Shown here piece after piece: positions 8,874-18,087 of a DNA stretch of 64,000 bases (position 1 is the first letter of the stretch; each line of letters opens with the position of its first letter). The stretch comes from Rhodoplanes sp. Z2-YC6860. GTDB lineage: Bacteria; Pseudomonadota; Alphaproteobacteria; Rhizobiales; Xanthobacteraceae. Under the pieces are notes generated by a model, which saw nothing but the letters and a program-made list of their open reading frames with translations, was not told where the DNA came from and did not search any database. The stretch lies in the NCBI RefSeq assembly GCF_001579845.1, contig NZ_CP007440.1, positions 4,548,029 to 4,612,028 on the forward strand. Reading direction: 5' to 3'. A program made the translations under genes and the position numbers.

Positions 8874-11171
8874 ATGACGGATTGGGGCAGGGATGGCCGC
8901 GGCGGCAGCCGTGGCCGGGTCGGCATTCCAAGTGTCAGAACTTGGGACGGCGAGGCTGCGCGCCGCCGTGCGGTGGCGGTCGCCAGCCGTTGGCCCGGTC
9001 TCGGGCGGGCGGTTGCTGACCGCCTGCGCGACTGGGCCATCGCCGAAACCGGACCGGGACGCCTGCTGCCGTGGTTGCCCGTCGCATTCGGCCTCGGCAT
9101 CGCGATCTACTTCACAGCCGAGCGCGAGCCCGTCTGGTGGGCGGCCGCAGCGCTTGCCGCGATCTGCGCGGGCGGCGCGATCCTCGCCCGCCGCCACGCC
9201 ATCGCATTTCCAGTGCTGCTGGCCGCTGCGGCCATAGCGTCCGGCTTCGCTGTCGCGACGCTCAAAACCTTGCGCATCACCCATCCGGTGCTGACACGGC
9301 CCGCCAGCAACATCGCGATCGGCGGCTTCGTCGAAGTCCGCGAGGAGCGCGAGAAGACCGACCGGATCGTGGTCCGCGCCATGTCTATCGAAGGCCAGCG
9401 GCTGGAACAGAAGCTCGAGCGCGTGCGGGTTTCGATCCGCAAAGGCACCGCGCCTCCGGTCGGTGCTTACATCACATTCCGCGCGAGACTGATGCCGCCG
9501 CTCGAGCCATTGCGGCCCGGCGGCTACGACTTCGCCCGGGACCTCTATTTCCAGGGAATCGGTGCCACGGGCTTTGCGCTCGGCGCAATCAAGATCGCCG
9601 AGCCGCCGGCACAACCGGGCTTCTGGCTGAACTACGCGGCGATCGTGCAGGGCATCCGTGACACGCTCGACGCCCGCATCCGCGCCGTGATCCCGGGCGA
9701 CCAGGGCTCGATCGCATCGGCGCTGATCACCGGCAAGCGCGATGCGATCAGCACGCCGGTCAACGACGCGATGTACATTTCGAGCCTCGCGCACGTTCTG
9801 TCGATCTCCGGCTATCACATGGCCGTGGTCGCGGGCGTTGTGTTCTTCGTACTGCGCGCGCTTCTTGCGCTGGTGCCTTCGCTCGCGCGGCGGAAGCCGA
9901 TCAAGAAATGGTCCGCGGCCGGAGCGCTCATCGCGACAGCGGCGTATCTTTTGTTGTCGGGCGTGGAAGTCGCGGCTCAGCGTTCCTTCATCATGACGGC
10001 CATCGTGCTGGTCGGCGTGATGGCGGATCGGACCGCGCTGACGCTGCGTACGATTGCCATTGCCGCCATCGTGGTGTTGGTGGTGGCGCCGCAATCGGTC
10101 GTTCATCCGAGCTTCCAGATGTCGTTTGCGGCGACGCTCGCGCTGATCGCGACCTACGAGCGCGGCTTGCCTTGGATGACCAGCGCCAACAGTTCGCATG
10201 TCAGCCGCGCGGCGATGTGGGGTGCGCGCGAGATCGTCACGCTCATTCTGGCATCTCTCGTTGCAGGCCTCGCGACCACACCCTATGCGGCCTATCACTT
10301 TCATCGCATCGCGCCATACGGCGTGCTCGCCAATCTGCTGGCCATGCCGATTGTCTCGGCGTGGGTGATGCCGATGGGCCTGCTGGCGCTCGTCGCTGCG
10401 CCATTCGGCTTCGACGGTCCGCTTTGGACCCTGATGGGCCATGGGCTCGACTGGATGATCGCGGTTGCGATGTACGTCGCGAGCCTGCCTGGGGCGGTCG
10501 GACGGATGCCGGCGTTTGGAACGGCTCCATTGCTTCTGTGCACAGGCGGGCTCTTGGTCCTGTGTCTTCTGAAGACGCCACTGCGCTTCGCAGGCGCCAT
10601 CCTGGTGGTCGTTTCATGCATTTGGGCGATCCGGACACCGCAGCCGGACGTGCTGATCTCGCCCGACGGACAGGCCGTCGCGGTGCGCGGCGCCGATGGT
10701 CGGCTGGCGATCAAACGCACCGGCCGCGACGCCTTCGCCGCCAAAGAATGGCTCGCCGCCGACGGTGACGAGCGGACACCCAATGACAAGACGTTGGATC
10801 GAGGCTTCCGCTGTGACGAGCTGGGTTGCATGGCCAGATTGGCCGACGGCAAACTTGTCTCGGCCGTAACCTCGGCAGACGCCTTCGAGGAGGACTGCCG
10901 CAAGGCCGCGCTGGTCGTGACGGCCCGCAATGCGCCGCCGGCCTGCGCCGCCACGATCGTCGACCGTAACGCCGCCCACGCCCGTGGCGCGATGGCGCTG
11001 CGCAGGAACGGCGAGGGCTGGGACATCACCGCGGCGCGGCCCGCGGGTCAGGACCGGCCATGGGCCCGCGGTGTTGCGACCAGCGAGGAAACAACAACCG
11101 CGGCGGCACGGCAAAGAACGACGCCGCGCGATGCCACACCGAAGCCGGAAGATCTGGAAGCCGGCGACTGA
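8874..11171 (+). CDS. comEC: ComEC/Rec2-family DNA-uptake channel protein without a metallo-beta-lactamase domain
   Basis: ComEC forms the inner-membrane channel for single-stranded DNA in natural competence. This protein has about 765 residues. The N-terminal membrane segments and DUF4131 region (about 60-220) include the characteristic PLRPGGYDFARDLYFQGIGA. The competence domain (about 250-560) has SLAHVLSISGYHMAVVAGV, GVEVAAQRSFIM and HPSFQMSFAATLALIA, with several membrane helices. The C-terminus of about 200 residues has no HxHxDH motif, so the metallo-beta-lactamase domain of Bacillus-type ComEC is missing or decayed. The ATG at 8874 was chosen over the TTG at 8868. The stop is 6 bases from the convergent lexA stop. 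No other competence genes are in the window, so uptake is not shown. Confidence 0.85.
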   Translation: MTDWGRDGRGGSRGRVGIPSVRTWDGEAARRRAVAVASRWPGLGRAVADRLRDWAIAETGPGRLLPWLPVAFGLGIAIYFTAEREPVWWAAAALAAICAGGAILARRHAIAFPVLLAAAAIASGFAVATLKTLRITHPVLTRPASNIAIGGFVEVREEREKTDRIVVRAMSIEGQRLEQKLERVRVSIRKGTAPPVGAYITFRARLMPPLEPLRPGGYDFARDLYFQGIGATGFALGAIKIAEPPAQPGFWLNYAAIVQGIRDTLDARIRAVIPGDQGSIASALITGKRDAISTPVNDAMYISSLAHVLSISGYHMAVVAGVVFFVLRALLALVPSLARRKPIKKWSAAGALIATAAYLLLSGVEVAAQRSFIMTAIVLVGVMADRTALTLRTIAIAAIVVLVVAPQSVVHPSFQMSFAATLALIATYERGLPWMTSANSSHVSRAAMWGAREIVTLILASLVAGLATTPYAAYHFHRIAPYGVLANLLAMPIVSAWVMPMGLLALVAAPFGFDGPLWTLMGHGLDWMIAVAMYVASLPGAVGRMPAFGTAPLLLCTGGLLVLCLLKTPLRFAGAILVVVSCIWAIRTPQPDVLISPDGQAVAVRGADGRLAIKRTGRDAFAAKEWLAADGDERTPNDKTLDRGFRCDELGCMARLADGKLVSAVTSADAFEEDCRKAALVVTARNAPPACAATIVDRNAAHARGAMALRRNGEGWDITAARPAGQDRPWARGVATSEETTTAAARQRTTPRDATPKPEDLEAGD

Positions 11172-11177
11172 TCCCGG

Positions 11178-11876
11178 TCAGTAGCGCCGGAACAGGCCCA
11201 CCATCTTGCCTTGGATGCGCACCCGCGTCGGCGGAAGAATGCGCACCTCGTAGGACGCGTTCGCGGGCTCGAGCGCGATCGAGGCGCCTCTGCGGCGAAA
11301 ACGCTTCAAGGTCGCTTCTTCCTCGTCGATCAAGGCGACGACGATATCGCCAGTGTCGGCAGCCTCGGTCTTCTTGATCAGCACCGTGTCGCCTTCGAGG
11401 ATGCCGGCCTCGATCATCGAGTCGCCGCGCACCTCGAGGGCGAAATGCTCGCCCGTGCTCAGCATATCGGGTGGCATGCTGATGACGTGGCTCTTGCTCT
11501 GGATCGCCTCGATCGGCGTGCCGGCGGCGATGCGCCCCATCACCGGGATCGCGACCGGTCGGCCGTTGTCGTCCTCGGAGGCGGCCTGTGCCCGCACTTT
11601 GCCGAGATTGCCCTCGATGACGCTCGGCGTGAAACCTCTGCGGCCCACGCCCTGGCTCACCGGCTCCGGCAGCTTGATCACCTCGATGGCGCGCGCACGG
11701 TTCGGTAGGCGGCGGATGAACCCGCGCTCTTCCAGGGCGGTGATCAGCCTGTGAATTCCGGACTTGGACCGCAGGTCGAGGGCGTCCTTCATCTCGTCGA
11801 ATGACGGCGGGACGCCGGCTTCCTTCAACCGCTCATGAATGAAACGGAGCAGTTCAAATTGTTTGCGGGTCAGCAT
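11178..11876 (-). CDS. lexA: SOS repressor LexA
   Basis: LexA represses DNA-damage genes and cleaves itself when RecA is activated. The 232-residue product (start [10 protein letters not shown]) has an N-terminal winged-helix domain with [21 protein letters not shown], a cleavage site at Ala118-Gly119, catalytic Ser153 in RGDSM and Lys191 in TLKRF. The spacing of these residues is the same as in E. coli LexA. A longer frame reaches 11912, but MLTRKQ is the canonical start. An SOS box of the alphaproteobacterial type lies 71 bases upstream, so autoregulation is expected. It is convergent with comEC and downstream of moeA in the same direction. Confidence 0.97.
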   Translation of the reverse strand: MLTRKQFELLRFIHERLKEAGVPPSFDEMKDALDLRSKSGIHRLITALEERGFIRRLPNRARAIEVIKLPEPVSQGVGRRGFTPSVIEGNLGKVRAQAASEDDNGRPVAIPVMGRIAAGTPIEAIQSKSHVISMPPDMLSTGEHFALEVRGDSMIEAGILEGDTVLIKKTEAADTGDIVVALIDEEEATLKRFRRRGASIALEPANASYEVRILPPTRVRIQGKMVGLFRRY

Positions 11877-11946
11877 CGGGTGGGTTCCTCCGGCCGTTTC
11901 CAACCGCCCCAAGCGGTAGAAAACAAATCATGAACGGACACTATAT

Positions 11947-11961
11947 GTTCTATCCTTGTTC
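11947..11961 (-). promoter_or_regulatory. SOS box (LexA operator) upstream of lexA
   Basis: The plus strand reads GTTC-TATCCTT-GTTC, an exact match to the direct repeat GTTC-N7-GTTC known for LexA in alphaproteobacteria. It lies 71 bases upstream of the lexA start codon, in the gap between moeA (stop at 12001) and lexA. Confidence 0.85.
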
Positions 11962-12000
11962 CGCAACCCTTTAATTTGGCGTGAACAAGTCGAAGGAACG

Positions 12001-13221
12001 CTAAAACGGCCGCGTAAGCCTAAGGATCGAACAACGACTTCCCGCAGGAGCTGCAGGCTCGAATGGCTCGCGAATCAAGAGACAGTCTGCGTTTGCGAGG
12101 ACTGCCATCATCGACGAATCCTGCGTCTTGGCCGGCGTGACGACCGGAACCCCGTCAGGGCCCGGCACGAGCGTCGCGCGCATGTAGTCGGCCCGTTCGT
12201 CGTTTTCGGGCAGCGCCACGCCGAGCTTTGCCGATTCGGGCGCAGCCGACAGATCGCTGCGGCCCGCCAGCCGCCGGAGCAGCGGCACCAGAAACAGGAA
12301 CGAGCAGACATAGGCCGAAACCGGGTTGCCCGGCATGCCAAGCACATGCATGGAGCCGAGCTTGCCGTTCATCATCGGCCGGCCAGGACGAAGCGCCACG
12401 CGCCAGAACGACAGGTCCAAGCCCTCGGCCTTGAGCCCGCGCTGCACCAGGTCGTAATCGCCGACCGAGGCGCCGCCGGTCGTCAGCAGCACGTCGGCGC
12501 CGCTCGCTCGCGCTCTGCGAATGGCCTCGACCGTGGCCTCGACTTTGTCCGGCACGATGCCAATGTCAGTGACCGTCGCGCCTTCGTTCCGCGCCAATGC
12601 CATCAGCGCGAAGCCGTTGGAATAGACGATCTCGCCGGCGCCCAATTTGCTGCCCGGCGGCTTGAGCTCATCGCCGGTGGCCAGCACCGCGACCTTGGGC
12701 CGCCGATGCACCGGCAACGTGGGATGGCTCATGGCAGCGGCAAGCATCACGTCGCGATCGCTGAGACGCCGGCCGCGCGGCAGCAGCACCTGGCCGTCCT
12801 TGAAGTCGAGGCCGGCGCGGCGGATGTGCCGTCCGGCCGGCGAGGGGGTGTCGACCGTGATCCGATCGCCGTCGCGCTTGGTGTTCTCCTGGATGACGAT
12901 GGTGTCGGCCCCGGGCGGCACCACGCCGCCGGTGAATATCCGCGCAGCCTCGCCGGCATGCACCTCGCCGCTGAACGGCCGGCCGGCCGCGACTTCGCCG
13001 ACCAGTTTCAAATCGACCGGCACCTTCGCGACGTCGGCGGCCTTCACCGCATAGCCGTCCATCGCCGACATGTCGGCCGGCGGCTGGGTGCGGAGCGCGG
13101 CGACGTCCGCTGCCAGCACGCGGCCTTCGGCCTCGACCAGCGGCGCATTTTCAGCAGGCAACGGTTCAACGCCATCGAGCACGCGCTTCAGCGCGTCGGC
13201 CACCAGCAGCAAGGACGCCAT
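12001..13221 (-). CDS. moeA: Molybdopterin molybdenumtransferase MoeA
   Basis: MoeA inserts molybdate into adenylylated molybdopterin to form the molybdenum cofactor. The 406-residue protein shows PADMSAMDGYAV near residue 50, FTGGVVPPGADTIV (residues about 95-108), the VLATGDEL segment, the molybdopterin-binding TTGGASVGDYD run and the late LGMPGNPVSAYV motif. The start is 2 bases after the moaC stop, so moaC and moeA are one transcription unit that continues trpGDC. The 124 bases before lexA include the lexA SOS box. Confidence 0.95.
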   Translation of the reverse strand: MASLLLVADALKRVLDGVEPLPAENAPLVEAEGRVLAADVAALRTQPPADMSAMDGYAVKAADVAKVPVDLKLVGEVAAGRPFSGEVHAGEAARIFTGGVVPPGADTIVIQENTKRDGDRITVDTPSPAGRHIRRAGLDFKDGQVLLPRGRRLSDRDVMLAAAMSHPTLPVHRRPKVAVLATGDELKPPGSKLGAGEIVYSNGFALMALARNEGATVTDIGIVPDKVEATVEAIRRARASGADVLLTTGGASVGDYDLVQRGLKAEGLDLSFWRVALRPGRPMMNGKLGSMHVLGMPGNPVSAYVCSFLFLVPLLRRLAGRSDLSAAPESAKLGVALPENDERADYMRATLVPGPDGVPVVTPAKTQDSSMMAVLANADCLLIREPFEPAAPAGSRCSILRLTRPF

Positions 13222-13223
13222 AC

Positions 13224-13778
13224 CTAACCTTTCGACGACTTTTCGTTGGGCTCGTGCCCTTCGGCGCGATAAGTGCCCGATTTGCCGCCGGTCTTCTCCA
13301 AGAGCCGGATGCCTTCGATCCGCATGCCTTTCTCGACCGCCTTCACCATGTCGTAGATCGTGAGACAGGCGACCGATGCCGCGGTCAGCGCCTCCATCTC
13401 GACGCCGGTCTGGCCCGTCACCTTCACGGTTGCCTGCACGACGAAGCCGGGCAGCCGATGGTCGGGCTCGATGTCGATGGCGACCTTGGTGATCGGCAGC
13501 GGATGACAGAGCGGAATGAGCTGGTGCGTGCGCTTGGCCGCCATAATGCCGGCGATGCGGGCCGCGCCCAGCACGTCGCCTTTCACGGCATTGCCGTTGA
13601 GCACGATGTCGAGCGTTTCAGTCTGCATCACGATATGGCCTTCGGCCACAGCCACCCGCTCGGTCGTGTCCTTGCCCGAGACGTCGACCATCCGCGCCTC
13701 GCCACCCGCGCCGAGATGCGACAGCTTGGCTGCGGGCTTCTCGGCTGCGGGTTGCTTGGCGCTGGATTTTCTGGCCAT
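13224..13778 (-). CDS. moaC: Cyclic pyranopterin monophosphate synthase MoaC
   Basis: MoaC converts the MoaA product 3',8-cH2GTP into cyclic pyranopterin monophosphate in molybdenum cofactor synthesis. The 184-residue protein has the typical [18 protein letters not shown] start of the fold, the [13 protein letters not shown] active-site run and [19 protein letters not shown]. An alanine- and lysine-rich extension of about 20 residues precedes the domain, so the true start may be slightly later. It begins 4 bases after the trpC stop and is probably co-transcribed with the trp genes. Confidence 0.95.
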   Translation of the reverse strand: MARKSSAKQPAAEKPAAKLSHLGAGGEARMVDVSGKDTTERVAVAEGHIVMQTETLDIVLNGNAVKGDVLGAARIAGIMAAKRTHQLIPLCHPLPITKVAIDIEPDHRLPGFVVQATVKVTGQTGVEMEALTAASVACLTIYDMVKAVEKGMRIEGIRLLEKTGGKSGTYRAEGHEPNEKSSKG

Positions 13779-13782
13779 GGGC

Positions 13783-14598
13783 CTATCTCGCGATCGCCTC
13801 GGCTGGAGCGCGTGCGAGCAGCGCGCGCGTTGCCGCCGTCACGTCAGCCTGCCGCATCAGGCTTTCGCCGACCAGGAAGGTCTTGATGCCGACTGCGGAA
13901 AGCCGCGCGAGATCGGCCGGCGTGTGGATGCCGCTCTCGCCGACGATGATCTTGCCGGCCGGCACCTGCGGCGCGAGCCGCTCGCTGACGGCAAGCGAGG
14001 TCTTGAACACCTTGAGATCGCGGTTGTTGATGCCAAACAGCCGCGTCTTGAGTTTCGATGCGCGCGCAAGCTCGTCCTCGTTGTGCACCTCAACGAGCAC
14101 GTCCATGCCGAACGAGAAGGCCGCGTCTTCGAGCTCTTTGGCGCAGACGTCGTCGACGCAGGCCATGATGACCAGGATGCAGTCGCCGCCCATCGCGCGG
14201 GCTTCCGCCACCTGATAGGGCTCGAACATGAAGTCCTTGCGGATGGCCGGCAGCGAGCAGGCGGCCCGCGCCGCCGTCAGAAACTCCGGCTTGCCCTGGA
14301 ACGACGGTGCGTCCGTCAGCACCGACAGACACGCAGCGCCGCCGGCCTCGTAGGCACGCGCGAGCGCCGGCGGATCGAAATCCGGACGAATGAGGCCTGC
14401 CGATGGACTCGCCTTCTTGATCTCGGCGATCAGGGCGTAGTCGCCAAGGCTGACGCGACGCTCGATATTCTTGAGAAAACCGCGCGGGGCAGGGGCGGCC
14501 TTCGCCGCCGCCTCGACCACCGCGTAAGACCGCTCGCGCTTGGCTGCGGCGATTTCCTCGCGCTTGTAGGCCTCGATCTTTTTCAGGATGTCGGTCAT
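13783..14598 (-). CDS. trpC: Indole-3-glycerol phosphate synthase
   Basis: TrpC closes the indole ring from carboxyphenylaminodeoxyribulose phosphate in tryptophan synthesis. The 271-residue TIM barrel shows the expected strand motifs: [20 protein letters not shown] near residue 60, [39 protein letters not shown] and [15 protein letters not shown]. Its ATG overlaps the trpD stop (ATGA), a sign of translational coupling. It is a stand-alone TrpC with no fused TrpF domain. Confidence 0.97.
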   Translation of the reverse strand: MTDILKKIEAYKREEIAAAKRERSYAVVEAAAKAAPAPRGFLKNIERRVSLGDYALIAEIKKASPSAGLIRPDFDPPALARAYEAGGAACLSVLTDAPSFQGKPEFLTAARAACSLPAIRKDFMFEPYQVAEARAMGGDCILVIMACVDDVCAKELEDAAFSFGMDVLVEVHNEDELARASKLKTRLFGINNRDLKVFKTSLAVSERLAPQVPAGKIIVGESGIHTPADLARLSAVGIKTFLVGESLMRQADVTAATRALLARAPAEAIAR

Positions 14599-15614
14599 TG
14601 CTCGTTCGAGACCCTGATCAGGCGTTGCAGCCGCCCCTCAGCCTCGCCGCTATCGAGCGACTTCGCGGCCATCGCCGCACCGTCTTTCAAGTCCTTCGCC
14701 TTGCCGGCGACGATCAGCGCTGCCGCAGCATTGAAGATTGCGATGTCCCTGTAGGGCCCCTTGTTGCCTTTTAGCACAGCCATCAGAGCCGCAGCATTTG
14801 CGTCGGCGTCGCCGCCGCGCAACATCTCAGGCTTGGAGCGCGTCACGCCGATGTCTTCTGGATTGACCTCGAAGGTGCGGACGTTGCCGTTCTCCAGCGC
14901 CGCGACGTGCGTCGGGCCGGACGTGGTGATCTCGTCGAGACCGTCGGAGCCGTGGCAGACCCAAGCGGCCTCCGAGCCGAGCATCTTGAGCACCTGGGCC
15001 ACCGGCTCGATCCATTGCCGCGAGAACACGCCGACCATCTGGCGCTTCACGCTCGCCGGATTGGAGATGGGCCCTAGCAGGTTGAAGATCGTTCGCGTCG
15101 CGAGTTCGACGCGGGTCGCAGCGACGTTCTTCGTGGCCGGGTGATGCGCCGGCGCGAACATGAAGCCGATGCCGGCCTCGTAGATGCAGCGGGTGATCTC
15201 GTCGGGCCGCAGATCGATCTTGACGCCGAGCGCGCCGAGCACGTCGGCCGCGCCGGACTTCGACGACAGCGCGCGATTGCCGTGCTTGGCGACGGGCACG
15301 CCGACGCCGGCAACGATCAGCGCCGCGCAGGTCGAGACGTTGTAGGAGCCTGAGCCATCGCCGCCGGTGCCGACCACATCGATGGCGTCAGGTGGCGCCG
15401 CGACCTTGGTCATCTTCGAGCGCATGGTGGTGGCCGCGCCCGCGATCTCGTCGACGGTTTCGCCGCGCACCCGCATGCCCATCAAAAGGCCGCCCATCTG
15501 CGAGGGCGTCGCTTCGCCCGACATCATACGGTCGAAAGCGACCGCGGCTTCATCGCGCGACAGGGCCGAGCCCGCGGCAACCTTGGCGATGAGCCCCCTC
15601 AATTCGTCGCTCAC
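14595..15614 (-). CDS. trpD: Anthranilate phosphoribosyltransferase
   Basis: TrpD transfers the phosphoribosyl group from PRPP to anthranilate. The most likely start is the GTG at 15614 ([12 protein letters not shown]), preceded by GAGGAG about 8 bases upstream and 14 bases after the trpG stop. It gives 339 residues, the usual length. An in-frame TTG 7 codons earlier is an alternative. Motifs include [17 protein letters not shown] (PRPP loop, residues about 77-93), [20 protein letters not shown] and [14 protein letters not shown]. The end overlaps trpC. Confidence 0.96.
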   Translation of the reverse strand: MSDELRGLIAKVAAGSALSRDEAAVAFDRMMSGEATPSQMGGLLMGMRVRGETVDEIAGAATTMRSKMTKVAAPPDAIDVVGTGGDGSGSYNVSTCAALIVAGVGVPVAKHGNRALSSKSGAADVLGALGVKIDLRPDEITRCIYEAGIGFMFAPAHHPATKNVAATRVELATRTIFNLLGPISNPASVKRQMVGVFSRQWIEPVAQVLKMLGSEAAWVCHGSDGLDEITTSGPTHVAALENGNVRTFEVNPEDIGVTRSKPEMLRGGDADANAAALMAVLKGNKGPYRDIAIFNAAAALIVAGKAKDLKDGAAMAAKSLDSGEAEGRLQRLIRVSNEQ

Positions 15615-15628
15615 AACCGTCTCCTCAC

Positions 15629-16240
15629 TCAATGCACATGTTGACGGCCGCGCGCAGCGTTCCATTGCGCGGCGATTTCGAGAAAGTTCTTCAGCATCAG
15701 ATGGCCGTGCTCGGAGGCGATGCTTTCCGGATGGAATTGCACGCCGTGCACCGGCCGCGATTTGTGCGCGAGCCCCATGACAAGGCCGTCGTCCGTCTCG
15801 GCCGTCACGTCGAGATTGTCTGGCATGCTCTGCCGCTCGACCACCAGCGAGTGATAGCGCGTCGCTTTGAAAGGCCCATTGATGCCGCGGAATACGCTGG
15901 CGCCCTCGTGGCGCACCTCGGACAACTTGCCATGCACCGGCTGCGGCGCCCGCACCACCTTGCCGCCGAACGCCTGGCCGATCGACTGGTGGCCGAGACA
16001 AACCCCGAGGATGGGGATGGCCGGCGAGGCCTGCTCGATCAACTCGAGGCAGATGCCGGCCTCATTGGGCGTGCAGGGGCCAGGCGACAGCACAATGGCT
16101 TCGGGATTGAGCGACAGCACATCGGCGACCGCGATCTTGTCATTGCGATGCACGGCCACGTCGGCTCCAAGCCCGCCCAGGTAGTGGACGAGATTGAAGG
16201 TGAAGCTGTCGTAATTGTCGACCAGCACGATCATGGTCAT
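15629..16240 (-). CDS. trpG: Anthranilate synthase component II (glutamine amidotransferase)
   Basis: TrpG releases ammonia from glutamine for TrpE. The 203-residue class I amidotransferase has the catalytic Cys in [17 protein letters not shown] near residue 80 and the His-Glu pair in [14 protein letters not shown]. Two ATGs are in frame at 16240 and 16234, and the second matches the usual [11 protein letters not shown] start. Downstream trpD follows after 14 bases. It is separated from trpE by an insertion and a long non-coding gap, so trpGDC-moaC-moeA probably has its own promoter. Confidence 0.96.
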   Translation of the reverse strand: MTMIVLVDNYDSFTFNLVHYLGGLGADVAVHRNDKIAVADVLSLNPEAIVLSPGPCTPNEAGICLELIEQASPAIPILGVCLGHQSIGQAFGGKVVRAPQPVHGKLSEVRHEGASVFRGINGPFKATRYHSLVVERQSMPDNLDVTAETDDGLVMGLAHKSRPVHGVQFHPESIASEHGHLMLKNFLEIAAQWNAARGRQHVH

Positions 16241-16258
16241 TTCTCTAGCACGTTTCGG

Positions 16259-16287
16259 GTCTTAGAGGGGGCAAAGGGAGGGGTCAA
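16259..16287 (-). promoter_or_regulatory. Candidate sigma-70 promoter for trpGDC
   Basis: Read on the minus strand, TTGACC and TAAGAC are separated by exactly 17 bases. The -35 matches the consensus in five of six positions, but the -10 in only three. The -10 lies 18 bases from the trpG ATG at 16240, which would leave a leader of about 12 bases with no room for an attenuator. The call rests on pattern match only. Confidence 0.4.
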
Positions 16288-16886
16288 GCGAACCGGGCAA
16301 GAAGCCCTCGGGTTGGCCGGAGCCATGCCATTTCGTGACCTCCTGCGCTCTGGCGTCGCGCGAACAGTCACTTTCAGCATCCATGCAGGCGTGATTCATC
16401 GGCCCCTTCAAAGCAGGCACGGGGCCAGCGCCTCTATTCTTCCTCGTCCCTCACATGAGTGAGGGCGCGGAGCGCCGGTTGGCGCTACGTGGTCGTCGGC
16501 ACCCTTGGGAGGTGCCGCGGGCTTTTTGCGAAGCCCGCTCGCCTCCCGGCGCTCCACTTGTGGCGATTTATTGCGAGGCCACCGTTCGAGATTCGATCGG
16601 ACCGGCTGGGCTTTCACCCACCATGCTCCAGGGGGCATTTGCGCCCGCTTTCACCCGACCGCGCCCTGCCACTGAAGGCGGCCCCCTCATCGGGGACGGA
16701 CGATGACCTCGCACCCTGGGACGTGGTCACGAGCCACGCCTGCAGGCGCCACACCCCGCTCCGCCAAATAGACGTCTCTAGATGACGCCCTCAACGAACG
16801 AGGCAAATTCGCGTCTACACGTGATTTGCGAGAATGCAAACAAGTATTCGAGTGTGCGGGATTGGCTGAGATCGACGCGAAACGCT
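16288..16886. other. Non-coding stretch of about 600 bp between trpG and a Bug gene
   Basis: No gene is supported here. Short open frames exist on both strands but have no family resemblance, ribosome binding site or start support. The stretch contains a block of four perfect hairpins (16448-16538). Weaker dyads follow near 16630-16650 and 16680-16695, and a CGTGG/CCACG pair lies around 16720. The base composition is like that of the neighbours. Nothing resembling a tRNA or a known riboswitch was recognised. Confidence 0.6.
16448..16538. repeat. Cluster of four perfect tandem hairpins (repeat element or structured RNA)
   Basis: Four different perfect inverted repeats follow each other in 91 bases: CCCTCAC/GTGAGGG with loop ATGA (16448-16465), AGCGCC/GGCGCT with loop GGTT (16471-16486), GGCACC/GGTGCC (16498-16516) and GCGGGCTT/AAGCCCGC (16517-16538). 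The third and fourth stems abut directly. No T-tract follows on either strand, so these are not simple terminators. The layout fits a dispersed intergenic repeat of the kind common in Bradyrhizobium-like genomes, or a small structured RNA. The dyads are seen; the interpretation is inference. Confidence 0.6.
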
Positions 16887-17870
16887 CTACTCCGAGCCAG
16901 CGATGCCGGCCTGCCGCACCACTTGACCCCAGCGGGCGATCTCGGCTGCGAGGAAGCGCTGCAACTCGTCAGGCGGCGGCGTCTCGACCGGGATGACGGA
17001 GTTGTTCGCCATCGCTTCGCGGACGTCAGGCAACGTCGCGATGGTCTTCATCTCGGTGTTCAGCCTGTCGACGATGGGCTTCGGCGTTGCGGCCGGCAGC
17101 GCCAGCATCACCCAGGCCGCCGCATCGAAACCCGGCACGCCCGCTTCAGCGAGCGGCGGAACGTTCGGAATGGATGGCAGCCGGTCCAGTGTCGACACAC
17201 CCAGCGGGCGGACCTTGCGCTCCTTGATCAACGGCAATCCGGACGGATCGGAGAACACCACCTGGATGTGGCCGGCGACGAGATCAGTCATCGCCGGCAC
17301 ATTGCCGCGATAGGGAACATGGATCATCTCAATGCCGGCCTTGGTCTTCAGCAACTCCGTGAACAGATGATGCGGCGAGCCCGGTCCGGCTGTCCCGTAA
17401 GACAGTTCTCCCGGCTTGTCCTTGGCGTACTTGATCAGCTCGGGCACCGAATTCACTGGAAGGGACAAATTGACCGCCAGCGTGAACGGGCTGTTGGCGA
17501 CATGCGCCACGGGGACGAAATCCTTCAACGGATCGTAGGGGAGTGCCTTGTGCACCGTGACGTTGATGGCGAGCGCGGAGCTGCTCGCGAGCAGCATCGT
17601 GTAGCCATCGGGTGTCGCCTTGGCCACGGCCGAGGTGCCGATCACCATGCCGGCTCCGGTCCTGTTCTCGATGACGAACGGCTGACCCAGGCGATCCGAA
17701 AGCTTCTGCGCGACCAGCCGCGCGATGGTGTCGATGGAGCCGCCCGCCGCGACCGGAACGATGATGGTAACAGGCCGGGACGGATAGTCCTGCGCCGGCG
17801 TCTTGTCACAGAACGCAACGAGCAGAAGCAACGCGAGCGCGCACTGAACGCAGTTCCGGAATGTCGTCAT
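16887..17870 (-). CDS. Tripartite tricarboxylate transporter (Bug/TctC) substrate-binding protein
   Basis: This is an exported solute-binding protein of about 327 residues and the second Bug-family member in the window. The start MTTFRNCVQCALALLLL gives a normal signal peptide with cleavage near TPAQ. A frame running to 17924 would place a perfect inverted repeat inside the coding region and is less likely. Family marks are YPSRPVTIIVPVAAGGSIDT, ENRTGAGMVIGT, HVPYRGNVPAMTDLVAGHI and the late VPGFDAAAWVMLALPAATP. No tctAB genes are adjacent. It sits in an insertion between trpE and trpG and has no evident link to tryptophan synthesis. The ligand is unknown. Confidence 0.88.
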   Translation of the reverse strand: MTTFRNCVQCALALLLLVAFCDKTPAQDYPSRPVTIIVPVAAGGSIDTIARLVAQKLSDRLGQPFVIENRTGAGMVIGTSAVAKATPDGYTMLLASSSALAINVTVHKALPYDPLKDFVPVAHVANSPFTLAVNLSLPVNSVPELIKYAKDKPGELSYGTAGPGSPHHLFTELLKTKAGIEMIHVPYRGNVPAMTDLVAGHIQVVFSDPSGLPLIKERKVRPLGVSTLDRLPSIPNVPPLAEAGVPGFDAAAWVMLALPAATPKPIVDRLNTEMKTIATLPDVREAMANNSVIPVETPPPDELQRFLAAEIARWGQVVRQAGIAGSE

Positions 17871-17880
17871 GTCCTCATGC

Positions 17881-17908
17881 CTTCTCGACAAGATGTTTTG
17901 TCGAGAAG
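17881..17908. promoter_or_regulatory. Perfect 11-bp inverted repeat just upstream of the Bug start
   Basis: CTTCTCGACAA (17881-17891) and TTGTCGAGAAG (17898-17908) are exact inverted copies around a 6-base centre. The repeat ends 10 bases upstream of the ATG at 17870. It could be an operator for a dimeric regulator or a leader hairpin next to the ribosome binding site. No T-tract follows in the direction of the Bug gene, so it is not a typical terminator. Confidence 0.55.
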
Positions 17909-18087
17909 GCTGAGCAAAACTCACGCCAGCGGCTCAGGGCGGAAGCGAACCATCAAGGGAGGCATTTCCGGCGTCGCCGGACAGTTCCTGTGCCTCAAGG
18001 AAGGCCGTGACGCCTCAAAACCATGCGCTCACGGGATGCCCCCCCGATTAGGCTCCTGTCCGCGGCCTGCGGTGCTCGCAATGGCGG

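Noticed and set aside
16570-16610. TTCGAGATTCGAT stretch that resembles a tRNA T-loop
   Set aside because: No matching T-stem, anticodon arm or acceptor stem can be drawn on either strand.
16860-16880. CTGAGA-like motif suggesting a TPP riboswitch
   Set aside because: The other conserved TPP elements are missing, and the neighbouring gene is a Bug protein, not a thiamine gene.
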